Assembly (NCBI GenBank): GCA_030632865.1
Contig: DAOVTY010000169.1
Location: 1 to 7,060 of the forward strand
Reading direction: 5' to 3'
DNA from: Bacteroidota bacterium
GTDB taxonomy: Bacteria; Bacteroidota; Bacteroidia; Bacteroidales; Prolixibacteraceae
Length of the DNA: 7,060 nt
Under the pieces are notes generated by a model. That model was not told where the DNA came from. It ran no database searches and saw only the letters and a list, made by a program, of their open reading frames with translations. Positions 1 to 6,305 of this stretch are shown here, piece after piece (within the stretch, counting starts at the first letter, position 1; each line of letters opens with the position of its first letter). Position numbers and translations under genes: made by a program.

Positions 1-791
1 AAATAAGGTATGCCAACAAATTTCATTGCTGTTTCAACTAACTTATTCTCTTCAATTTGTTTACTAAATAAGTTTTCAGCAACAATCACCTCATCTTTTT
101 TTACCCATGCTATTCGTTTGTCGGGATATTGTATTTGATAATAGTTTCTGTTTGATTTCAAAACAAGTAAAATACACCCAGTTACTAAATCTGTAACAGT
201 CTGCGAATTATCATCGGGTTCGGAATATGAAAAACCATATTGTTTGTTGTAAATAATTTTTGGGGAATTCTTATAATGATTTAGTTCATCCTGACTTTTT
301 CTTGCAATTGCCGGAGCATCAACCCAGGCAATATATTTATTTGGTGTTTGAACCAAATACCAACCGCTTTCTCGTTTTAGAATTCTCATCGGAGTTCCCA
401 ATAATACTTGGGTTACAATTTCGGCACTGTGTTTTGGGTGAGAACGTAGATTAATTACAGAATTATTGACTAAGCTATTAACAATTTGCTCACTTGCATT
501 TTCCGGAAGCAGCTTTAATTTGAAAATTACGTTAGGATATTTACCATCAATAACTTTCTTAATTGCTTTAATGGATTCTTTTTTATCAAATTCGCCGGAA
601 AGAAATATAGAATCGCATTTTGCACTAACATTTATATTCCAATGAATTACTCTTTGATCTGGAGCGTAAACTAATTCTAACGAATCGAGCAGAGAAGTAA
701 TTTCTGGCACACTTGTACTTTTGGGTGGCGACTTACATGCACCCAGAAATAGAATGATGAGAAAGGCAAAATATATATTTTTAAAATTCAT
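1..791 (-). CDS. SH3-domain lipoprotein, NlpC/P60 (C40) peptidase family, 3' part outside window
   Basis: The frame is open from the ATG at 791 to the left edge: 263 full codons and no stop. The start encodes a lipoprotein signal with lipobox LGAC (Cys19), so the protein should be anchored in a membrane; the residues after Cys (KSPPK) lack the acidic run of a surface-export signal, which fits a periplasmic location. Residues about 120-158 form a bacterial SH3-like repeat (AEIVTQVLLGTP, then SGWYLVQTP and YIAWVD). A weaker second one lies at about 185-237, ending IAWVKKDEV. The last visible residues, ETAMKFVGIPYL (253 on), match the opening of NlpC/P60 domains, where WGG and the catalytic DCSG cysteine usually follow; those lie beyond the edge. 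Such enzymes cleave D-Glu-diaminopimelate type bonds in murein peptides for turnover or recycling. It follows the sulfatase at 811-2199 by 19 bp and is probably cotranscribed. The family call is confident, the activity unproven because the catalytic part is not visible. Confidence 0.85.
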   Translation of the reverse strand, partial: MNFKNIYFAFLIILFLGACKSPPKSTSVPEITSLLDSLELVYAPDQRVIHWNINVSAKCDSIFLSGEFDKKESIKAIKKVIDGKYPNVIFKLKLLPENASEQIVNSLVNNSVINLRSHPKHSAEIVTQVLLGTPMRILKRESGWYLVQTPNKYIAWVDAPAIARKSQDELNHYKNSPKIIYNKQYGFSYSEPDDNSQTVTDLVTGCILLVLKSNRNYYQIQYPDKRIAWVKKDEVIVAENLFSKQIEENKLVETAMKFVGIPY

Positions 792-810
792 GTAGAAAAA
801 AGTATCGTTT

Positions 811-2199
811 CTATTTTGGTTGAACCAGAGGATAATCTATATCATATAAATTGAGTTGTCTTACTTTCCAAACTGCACCTTCCAAAAAAACAGGGTGTGG
901 CATAGAAACATCCCAGTCTCCCAAAGTTTTAAGCATCAACTTTGTTCTATCTAAATTTTGCAAAGCTACGTCATTTTGTTCAGAAATATCATCAGCCAAA
1001 TTATAAAGCATTGGTAAACGGTCGGGCAGCCGAATTAGTTTCCAGTCGCCATCGCGAATTGCAGCACTAATTGTAAAACGCCAATTCATAGACTCGTGTG
1101 GTTTTGTATCAGTTTTACCAGTTACAAACGGCATTAAATTTACACCGTCGAATTTAATCTCATCGGTAATTTTTCCGCATGCTAATTCAAAAAAAGTGGC
1201 TGCAAAATCGAGCGAAATTACTGGGTTATTATATGTTTTTCCGGCGGGCAATTTCCCTTTCCAGTTCATAATAAATGGAACACGAATTCCTCCTTCATAC
1301 AAAATTCCTTTTTGTCCGTTTAACGGCGCATTAATAGAGCTATTTGTATTTACCGGGCCTCCATTATCACTAATAAACACTATTAGAGTATTTTCTGCTA
1401 GACCCTCTTTTTCAACGGTTTCCATAATTCGCCCCACGTTTATGTCTAACCTGTAAACCATGGCGCAATATTTTCGCCGTTTTTCGTCTTTTATATTTTT
1501 GAACAGTTCTAAATCGGCAGCGGTTGCATGCATTGGTGCATGTGGCGCGTTAAACGATGCAAATAAAAAGAATGGTTCGTTTTTATGACGTTTTATAAAA
1601 TCGACACACTCGTCGCCTTTATCGTCAGTAATGTAAGTAATTGGTTGCGGTGTTTTGTAGTTGCATTCAATGGGCGATTTGTAACCTTTGCCATCGGGAG
1701 TCCATTCAAAATAGTCGTGACCGCCGCCGGTATATCCCCAAAATTCATCGAACCCACGTTTTAATGGATGAAATTGTGGTTCGGTTCCCAAATGCCATTT
1801 ACCAATTAAACCGGTTGAATAGCCAAAGTTTTTTAATCGTGTTGCAATTGTAGTTTCTGTAAGTGGTAATCCTAAATATTGACTATCGAATCCGGGTTGG
1901 TTACCTCCCAAATTATTATCGTGTCCAAAATGCACCTGATTTCTTCCGGTTAATAAACCTGCTCGCGATGGACTGCAAACCGGCGCAGAAACATAACCTT
2001 GCGTAAAATTTACTCCCTCGTGAGCCAGCTTATCGATGTTGATAGTTGGAATTTGTTTACTGCCATTAAAACTTAGGTCGCCAAAACCAAGATCATCGGC
2101 TACTATTAAAACGAAATTTGGTTTTTGATTTTGTCCAAAAACTGAATTAGTTGAAACAAGTAAAAATGTAAAAGCAAAAAATACAAAAATCGATTTCAT
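811..2199 (-). CDS. S1-family sulfatase, secreted (arylsulfatase A / GALNS-like)
   Basis: A complete 462-residue sulfatase that hydrolyses sulfate esters, most likely on a glycan. Residues 1-22 are a Sec signal peptide (hydrophobic 4-16, likely cut after VFG), so it is periplasmic or secreted rather than a lipoprotein. Active-site elements are in family order: metal-binding Asp35-Asp36 (VADDLG), the motif CSPSR at 75-79 in which Cys75 would be converted to formylglycine, GKWHLG at 133-138 (Lys134, His136), His220 in APHAP, Asp278-Asn279 in SDNGG, Lys297 before YEGGIRVP, and the C-terminal subdomain element IRDGDWKLIR at 381-390. Length is normal for the family. It is the third sulfatase in the row and lies 127 bp after the second; that gap carries an inverted repeat and a weak promoter-like box, so it may have its own control. 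The start ATG is directly followed by the signal peptide. Substrate and SulfAtlas subfamily cannot be assigned by eye. Confidence 0.95.
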   Translation of the reverse strand: MKSIFVFFAFTFLLVSTNSVFGQNQKPNFVLIVADDLGFGDLSFNGSKQIPTINIDKLAHEGVNFTQGYVSAPVCSPSRAGLLTGRNQVHFGHDNNLGGNQPGFDSQYLGLPLTETTIATRLKNFGYSTGLIGKWHLGTEPQFHPLKRGFDEFWGYTGGGHDYFEWTPDGKGYKSPIECNYKTPQPITYITDDKGDECVDFIKRHKNEPFFLFASFNAPHAPMHATAADLELFKNIKDEKRRKYCAMVYRLDINVGRIMETVEKEGLAENTLIVFISDNGGPVNTNSSINAPLNGQKGILYEGGIRVPFIMNWKGKLPAGKTYNNPVISLDFAATFFELACGKITDEIKFDGVNLMPFVTGKTDTKPHESMNWRFTISAAIRDGDWKLIRLPDRLPMLYNLADDISEQNDVALQNLDRTKLMLKTLGDWDVSMPHPVFLEGAVWKVRQLNLYDIDYPLVQPK

Positions 2200-2233
2200 C
2201 TCATTATAATTTTTAGTTTTTTAAAGGTATTCG

Positions 2234-2305
2234 ATGAAACTCTCGATGAAATTTAATCAGACTTGTTTGTGAAATGTCGCAGATTAAATTTCATGTTCGT
2301 TTCAT
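2234..2305. repeat. long imperfect inverted repeat between sulfatase genes
   Basis: The inner arms are perfect 13-mers, ATGAAATTTAATC (2246-2258) and GATTAAATTTCAT (2282-2294), separated by a 23-base loop. Outside them, after a 5- versus 4-base internal mismatch, a further perfect 7-bp pair follows: ATGAAAC (2234-2240) and GTTTCAT (2299-2305). A direct repeat TCGATGAAA also lies at 2231-2239 and 2243-2251. In the minus-strand mRNA this could form a 20-bp hairpin just upstream of the third sulfatase; no U-tract follows on that strand, so it is not a standard terminator. A weak -7-like box TACCTTTA (minus strand, 2222-2229) sits next to it, which would also allow an operator role. The symmetry is seen directly; the function is inference. 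Confidence 0.7.
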
Positions 2306-2326
2306 AATTAATTTTTCTTTTATAAT

Positions 2327-3889
2327 CTAGTTAATTAGAGCCACAGTTTTTCCTGCCAATCCATTGTGCCAGTCATTATTACACTCATTAAACAAAATCG
2401 TTTTTAATTTATCGAGTTTTTCTTTATGAATTACTGAAAGGTTATTTTCTTCGCGATAATCATTGGGCAAATAGTAGAGTTGAAAAATATCCTTTTGCAA
2501 ATAATAACGAAGTTTCCAGCCATCTTTTGTTACAATAGTCGGCCCCATATATGAAGAATAAATTGTATAGTCTCTCACATTATTTTCCCCACCAAATAAT
2601 GTTTTTGCATACGAAATGCCATCTTTCCCGACAACAGGTTCTTGCCCTGTAATTTCAGCTAAAGTATTTAAAAAATCGTAGTTGCTTACCATTTGGGTTG
2701 ATATCTTATTCGGTTCAATTCTATTTTTCCAATACCAAAAAAGTGGAATTCGTGTGCCGCCTTCCCAATTGCTTCTTTTTAATCCTGCCATCCCATTGTT
2801 TCCATCAAAAATATCGCCATTTAAACTGCTATAATATTTTGATTTTATGTTATCGTATTTTTCTCCTGAAAGACTTTTGTTCCGGTTTTTCGAGCATCTT
2901 CCTTCTTTTGAATAATAAATTTCATGACCGTTATCGGAAGTAAAAATGATAATTGTATTCTCTAATATTTTCAATTCTTCTAATTTTGAGTAAATCTTGC
3001 CCACATCACTGTCCAGCATTTTTACCATCGATGCATATTCTTTTTCTATTTCGGTAAGATTGTTATTATTTACAAAATCCGGGTGTACATCTGGAATTGC
3101 AACCGGACCGTGTGGAAGTTGCGTTGGGAAATAGATAAAAAACGGTTTGTTGGTTCTCTTTGGATTGTTTTTATCAATAAATCTCAAAAGTTTATCCATA
3201 ATTATATTTTCTGAATAAACTTTTTTCCCATCCATATTCCAACGTTCAGCATAAACTTCGGGAGTTTCCGGTTCACCTGATTTACCACAATCAACTCTTG
3301 TATTTCCATGAATTTCGACTTTCTCTCCATTCTCAAACAAAAATGGCGGATAAAAACCGTGGCATCGAGTGTGGTCGTAATATCCAAAATGATAATCCCA
3401 GCCGTGCCTTTTAATTCGTTCGGGCGTGGTTGCAAAACCCCACTCTAGTTTACCAAATTCGGCAGTTGTATATCCTGCATTTTGTGCAACCTGCCCAATG
3501 AAAATATCATTTTCTTTGGCCGGAATTGCAGCTTTATGAATCTTATCTTTTATCTCATCAAAAGAAAAATCAGTATCCAGTTTTTTATAAATTCCTGCTT
3601 TGGTAATATTCCATTCATTGCTGTGGCAGTCGTGCATTCCGGTAATTAAACTTGCCCGGGCAGGTGCGCACAACATGCAACCGTACGCATTATCGAAACG
3701 CATTCCTTCGTTTGCCAAACGGTCGATATTTGGTGTTTTTATAATCTCTTGACCGTAAGTTCCAAGCAATCCACGTCCCAAATCATCTGCATAAATTAGT
3801 ATTATATTGGGTTTCGACGATTCAGTTCTTTCACTGCATGAAAAAAGGAAAATTAGTAAAACAAAGAATATAAAGTTGCTAATCTTCAT
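2327..3889 (-). CDS. S1-family sulfatase lipoprotein with GKLEWG in place of GKWH
   Basis: A complete 520-residue sulfatase. The signal is of lipoprotein type with lipobox LFSC (Cys18), so it should be membrane-anchored; SERTE after the Cys is mildly acidic and might allow surface exposure. Visible active-site elements: Asp35-Asp36 (YADDLG), CAPAR at 74-78 with Cys74 as the formylglycine precursor (Ala replaces the usual Ser, which the sulfatase signature tolerates), His260 in LPHGP, Asp319-Asn320 in SDNGH, and Lys371 before WEGGTRIP. The usual GKWH is GKLEWG at 146-151, so Glu149 stands where the active-site His is expected. Extra cysteines (71, 88, 176, 201, 332) and an insert around 165-205 add to the normal length. 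It starts one base after the stop of the gene at 3891-5300 (TAA-A-ATG), which implies translational coupling in one operon. The sulfatase fold is certain; substrate unknown. Confidence 0.95.
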   Translation of the reverse strand: MKISNFIFFVLLIFLFSCSERTESSKPNIILIYADDLGRGLLGTYGQEIIKTPNIDRLANEGMRFDNAYGCMLCAPARASLITGMHDCHSNEWNITKAGIYKKLDTDFSFDEIKDKIHKAAIPAKENDIFIGQVAQNAGYTTAEFGKLEWGFATTPERIKRHGWDYHFGYYDHTRCHGFYPPFLFENGEKVEIHGNTRVDCGKSGEPETPEVYAERWNMDGKKVYSENIIMDKLLRFIDKNNPKRTNKPFFIYFPTQLPHGPVAIPDVHPDFVNNNNLTEIEKEYASMVKMLDSDVGKIYSKLEELKILENTIIIFTSDNGHEIYYSKEGRCSKNRNKSLSGEKYDNIKSKYYSSLNGDIFDGNNGMAGLKRSNWEGGTRIPLFWYWKNRIEPNKISTQMVSNYDFLNTLAEITGQEPVVGKDGISYAKTLFGGENNVRDYTIYSSYMGPTIVTKDGWKLRYYLQKDIFQLYYLPNDYREENNLSVIHKEKLDKLKTILFNECNNDWHNGLAGKTVALIN

Positions 3890-3890
3890 T

Positions 3891-5300
3891 TTAATTGGCT
3901 TTGTATACAGGATTTAATTCAGTTGGAACAGGGGCATTTGTTTCGGTTCGCCAATTTTCCAAAATTCCCAATAACTCTTTTGTTTTTTCAGGATTTGATT
4001 CTGCTAAATTATTTTTCTCCCCAATGTCATCTTTCAAATTGTACAGCTCAATATCGTTATTTTCGAAATAATGAATGAGTTTCCAATCTCCTAAACGTAT
4101 TGCAGAACCAGGACGGGTTCTAAAAATTTTATCTTGTGTTTCAATATTTCCTCCTTCTAAATAAATTGGGAAATGCCAGAAAAGAGGACGTTCATTTAAC
4201 TCCCCTCCTTTTAATATTGGCAAAATAGAGTGCCCATCTAAAACTTTGTCAATAGGTTTTTCGATTCCGGCAATTTCTAAAATAGTAGGATAAAAATCGA
4301 GATTAGAAACCGGCACATCCGATTTTGTTGCTGGTTTAATTTTACCATCCCAATAGGCAAACATTGGCTCACGAATTCCGCCTTCGTAATATGCACCTTT
4401 CCCTGCACGCAGTGGCCACTGTTTTGTTACTTTATATAATCCTCCATTATCAGAGATAAAAAGAATGAACGTACTTTTCAGTTTGCCCGATTCTTTTAAA
4501 TTGTCAATCATCCTGCCAATTTGGATATCCAAATTCTCGACCATTGTTGCATATTTAGCATTGTTTTGACCATTCCATTCTGGCTTGTTTTCATATTTAG
4601 GAAGTAGGTTTTCAACCGGTTGAATTGGAGTATGAACCGCGTATGGCGAGTAATACATAAAGAATGGCTTGTTATCTACCGAGTTTAAAAAATCGAGTGT
4701 TTTATCCATCACTAAATTGGTAAGGTAGTAATCATCGGTTGGAGCGATTAAAGAGGCTACTCTTTTATATGGAGGATAATAACTCCCCGGATTTCCGGCA
4801 TGACTTCCTCCAATATTCACATCGAAACCCTGCGTTGTTGGATCGTCGTTCAGATGCCATTTCCCGGCATGGCAAGTTATATAACCGGCATCTTTTAATG
4901 CTTCTGTTAATATATATTGACTATCAGGAAGTATATCATTGTTTTTTATTGGAACTAATTTTCGCGTATTACTTTTTCCCCGTTCCGAAGTACCAACGGT
5001 ATAAATTCCATGGCGCTGTGTCCACTGTCCACTCATTAAACAAGCTCTGCTGGGAGCACAATTTGCCGCTGCCGCATAAGCATTTGTAAATATCATCCCA
5101 CCCGCAGCAAGCTCATCAATATTTGGGGTCTCGTAATATTCAGATCCCATAAAACCTACATCGCGCCATCCCATATCATCTATGTTGATAAGGAGAATGT
5201 TAGGTTTCTGAACTTCGTTTTTAGAGCTATTATTTGCGCACGAAAAAAGCAAAATAAGAGAAACAAACACTAACGTAATAACCGGTACTTTGAATTTCAT
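3891..5300 (-). CDS. S1-family sulfatase lipoprotein, first gene of the sulfatase operon
   Basis: A complete 469-residue sulfatase with a lipoprotein signal, lipobox LFSC (Cys21), followed by ANNSSKNE without an early acidic cluster. Active-site elements are all present: Asp41-Asp42 (NIDDMGW), CAPSR at 81-85 (Cys81 to formylglycine, Arg85), GKWHL at 146-150 (Lys147, His149), His223 in AVHTP, Asp284-Asn285 in SDNGG, and Lys301 before YYEGGIREP; the C-terminal element IRLGDWKLIH is at about residues 391-400. The GGSHAGNPGSYYPPY stretch (164-178) recalls sulfatases of the S1_16 type that act on galactose or N-acetylgalactosamine sulfates, but that is memory of the family and was not checked. It is the promoter-proximal gene of the set, divergent from the nitroreductase at 5439. 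The ATG fits both the signal peptide and the promoter-like box upstream. Confidence 0.95.
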   Translation of the reverse strand: MKFKVPVITLVFVSLILLFSCANNSSKNEVQKPNILLINIDDMGWRDVGFMGSEYYETPNIDELAAGGMIFTNAYAAAANCAPSRACLMSGQWTQRHGIYTVGTSERGKSNTRKLVPIKNNDILPDSQYILTEALKDAGYITCHAGKWHLNDDPTTQGFDVNIGGSHAGNPGSYYPPYKRVASLIAPTDDYYLTNLVMDKTLDFLNSVDNKPFFMYYSPYAVHTPIQPVENLLPKYENKPEWNGQNNAKYATMVENLDIQIGRMIDNLKESGKLKSTFILFISDNGGLYKVTKQWPLRAGKGAYYEGGIREPMFAYWDGKIKPATKSDVPVSNLDFYPTILEIAGIEKPIDKVLDGHSILPILKGGELNERPLFWHFPIYLEGGNIETQDKIFRTRPGSAIRLGDWKLIHYFENNDIELYNLKDDIGEKNNLAESNPEKTKELLGILENWRTETNAPVPTELNPVYKAN

Positions 5301-5359
5301 AATTTTTACCTCAAAAGTAACCTGATTCTTTAAATAAAAAAAATATAGAAAAGAGTATT

Positions 5360-5367
5360 CAAAAATA
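5360..5367 (-). promoter_or_regulatory. candidate -7 box for the sulfatase operon
   Basis: On the minus strand this reads TATTTTTG, an exact match to the Bacteroidota -7 consensus TAnnTTTG, about 60 bp upstream of the ATG at 5300. No clear TTTG or TTG -33 element is found 19-22 bp further upstream, so the site rests on one box in AT-rich DNA. A second exact match, TACTTTTG at 5312-5319, lies so close to the start codon that it would leave only a few bases of leader. Confidence 0.35.
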
Positions 5368-5383
5368 GTTATTGGAAATTTAG

Positions 5384-5416
5384 TTGTGAATAAAAATAAA
5401 AAATGATGTAATTTCG
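5384..5416 (+). promoter_or_regulatory. candidate promoter of the nitroreductase gene
   Basis: A TTG at 5384-5386 and TAATTTCG at 5409-5416 are 22 bp apart, which resembles the Bacteroidota -33 (TTG) and -7 (TAnnTTTG, one mismatch here) arrangement. Transcription would start near 5423, giving a leader of about 16 bases before the ATG at 5439. The match is by eye in AT-rich sequence and unsupported by other data. Confidence 0.4.
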
Positions 5417-5438
5417 TAATCGATTAAAAAATTGAATT

Positions 5439-5984
5439 ATGACATTTCAGGAATTAATAAATAGCCGCCAAAGTGTACGCCGATATCAAGATAAATCTGT
5501 TGAACGTGAAAAATTACAGCTATTAATTGAGGCTGTTCAATTGTCTCCATCGGCTAGTAATTCGCAACCTTGGAAACTTATTTTAGTTGATGAGCAAGAG
5601 TTGAAAAACAAAGTTGCAAATGCTACATTCAGTAAACTTGTGGCGTTTAATAAATTTGCGCCGCAGGCTCCGGTAATTGCCGTGTTGGTTATCGAAAAAC
5701 CAAAAATAATTACTCAAATTGGTGGCAGTTTAAAAAAACGTGAGTTTCCGCTAATTGATATTGGTATTGCAGCAGAACATTTTTGTTTGCAGGCAACCGA
5801 ACTGGGGCTAAGCACTTGCATGCTTGGTTGGTTCAACGAGAAAAAAATTAAGCAATTATTGAATATCCCCAAACATAAAAGAATAGGATTGGTTATTACT
5901 TTAGGATACGAATCCGAAGATTACAAACAACGCGAAAAAATTAGAAAATCTGTTGATGAGATGAGTAGTTTTAATTCGTATTAA
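5439..5984 (+). CDS. FMN-dependent nitroreductase family protein
   Basis: A complete 181-residue protein of the nitroreductase superfamily: cytoplasmic, usually dimeric FMN enzymes that use NAD(P)H to reduce nitro groups, quinones, flavins or related compounds. Diagnostic parts are SRQSVRRY at 9-16 (phosphate/FMN-binding Arg10 and Ser12), SPSASNSQPW at 36-45 (the conserved NSQPW element), DIGIAAEHFCLQATELGLSTCMLG (107-130 region, the GLSTC segment contacts the flavin), and a basic tail REKIRKSVDE. There is no signal peptide or membrane segment. The length suits the short single-domain members. It is transcribed away from the sulfatases and towards the AraC-type regulator; nothing ties it to glycan breakdown, and a redox or detoxification role is as likely. 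The start is the first ATG after an A-rich leader. Family assignment is sure, the natural substrate is not. Confidence 0.93.
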   Translation: MTFQELINSRQSVRRYQDKSVEREKLQLLIEAVQLSPSASNSQPWKLILVDEQELKNKVANATFSKLVAFNKFAPQAPVIAVLVIEKPKIITQIGGSLKKREFPLIDIGIAAEHFCLQATELGLSTCMLGWFNEKKIKQLLNIPKHKRIGLVITLGYESEDYKQREKIRKSVDEMSSFNSY

Positions 5985-6002
5985 TCTATATTTTTGAATT
6001 TA

Positions 6003-6036
6003 TTCAGACGGGTTACAACACAGTTCCCCCTCTGAA
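6003..6036. terminator. hairpin downstream of the nitroreductase, possible terminator
   Basis: TTCAGA (6003-6008) pairs with TCTGAA (6031-6036), and after a mismatch GGG (6010-6012) pairs with part of the C-run at 6026-6030, leaving a loop of about 13 bases. It begins 19 bases after the nitroreductase stop, where a terminator is expected. No T-run follows on either strand, so it may stop transcription poorly or only protect the 3' end of the mRNA. Confidence 0.35.
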
Positions 6037-6071
6037 AAGATACATTAGAACAAACTTTAACCAAAAGCTAA

Positions 6072-6167
6072 ATGAAGAATATTATTCTTATACTAATCCT
6101 GTCATAGCTCATTATTTCATGTGGTGATAAAATTAAAAAACAGGCAAAAAATATGAGTTTACCCTGA
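6072..6167 (+). pseudogene. remnant of a small lipoprotein gene with in-frame stops
   Basis: From the ATG at 6072 the plus strand reads MKNIILILILS, then a TAG stop (6105-6107), then LIISCGDKIKKQAKN in the same frame. Read through, this is a near-ideal Bacteroidota lipoprotein signal: Lys at position 2, a hydrophobic core, and a lipobox ending in IISC followed by GDK. A second in-frame stop, TGA, is at 6165-6167, after MSLP. The frame is then open to 6332, running KIELGKSARS, EYILKSEILKEIEQ and on into the end of the regulator gene on the other strand; I recognise no domain in it. The simplest reading is a dead lipoprotein gene whose 3' part is lost or unrecognisable. It could be chance in AT-rich DNA, though so complete a signal interrupted by one stop is unlikely by chance. 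Confidence 0.4.
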
Positions 6168-6189
6168 CAGGCTATTATTTCTTGCCTGT
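6128..6189 (-). terminator. probable intrinsic terminator of the AraC-type gene
   Basis: On the minus strand ACAGGCAAGAAAT (6189-6177) can pair with ATTTTTTGCCTGT (6152-6140) over 13 bp with one G-U pair, followed at once by the T-rich tract TTTTTTAATTTTA. It lies about 115 bases after the stop of the AraC-type gene. A competing shorter hairpin uses GACAGGC (6166-6172) and GCCTGTC (6184-6190) with an 11-base loop, so the two structures exclude each other. It overlaps the lipoprotein remnant on the other strand. Confidence 0.45.
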
Positions 6190-6204
6190 CTGTTAAAATA
6201 GAAC

Positions 6205-6248
6205 TCGGCAAGTCGGCACGTTCTCTCATAGTGAGAGAATATATTCTC
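6205..6248. repeat. tandem 8-mers and overlapping palindromes
   Basis: Three ordered elements are packed into 44 bp: a tandem pair TCGGCAAG / TCGGCACG (6205-6220), a perfect 8-bp inverted repeat TTCTCTCA / TGAGAGAA around a 3-base centre (6221-6239), and a perfect 14-bp palindrome GAGAATATATTCTC (6235-6248) that shares bases with it. The symmetry is certain by reading. The role is not: it may be a protein-binding site, a hairpin in the 3' region of the AraC-type transcript, or chance in non-coding DNA. Confidence 0.5.
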
Positions 6249-6305
6249 AAAAGCGAAATCTTAAAAGAAATAGAACAGCACATTAATTTACTAATTGAAT
6301 TTTCT

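Noticed and set aside
260..454. Plus-strand open frame of 64 codons
   Set aside because: It is antisense to the lipoprotein/NlpC gene, whose SH3 and NlpC motifs show the minus strand is coding.
2268..2283. CRP-like site TGTGA-N6-GCAGA in the loop of the inverted repeat
   Set aside because: Only one half-site matches; the second differs at two of five positions, which is expected by chance.
3202..3435. 77-codon minus-strand open frame within the middle sulfatase gene
   Set aside because: It is in another frame of a gene with full-length sulfatase motifs and shows no features of its own.
5312..5319. Minus-strand TACTTTTG as main sulfatase promoter
   Set aside because: It matches TAnnTTTG exactly but would place the transcription start only a few bases before the ATG, and no -33 element is visible upstream.
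6068..6283. 71-codon minus-strand open frame downstream of the AraC-type gene
   Set aside because: No recognisable signal, domain or leader; it lies antisense to the lipoprotein remnant and across the terminator hairpin, as expected for a chance frame.
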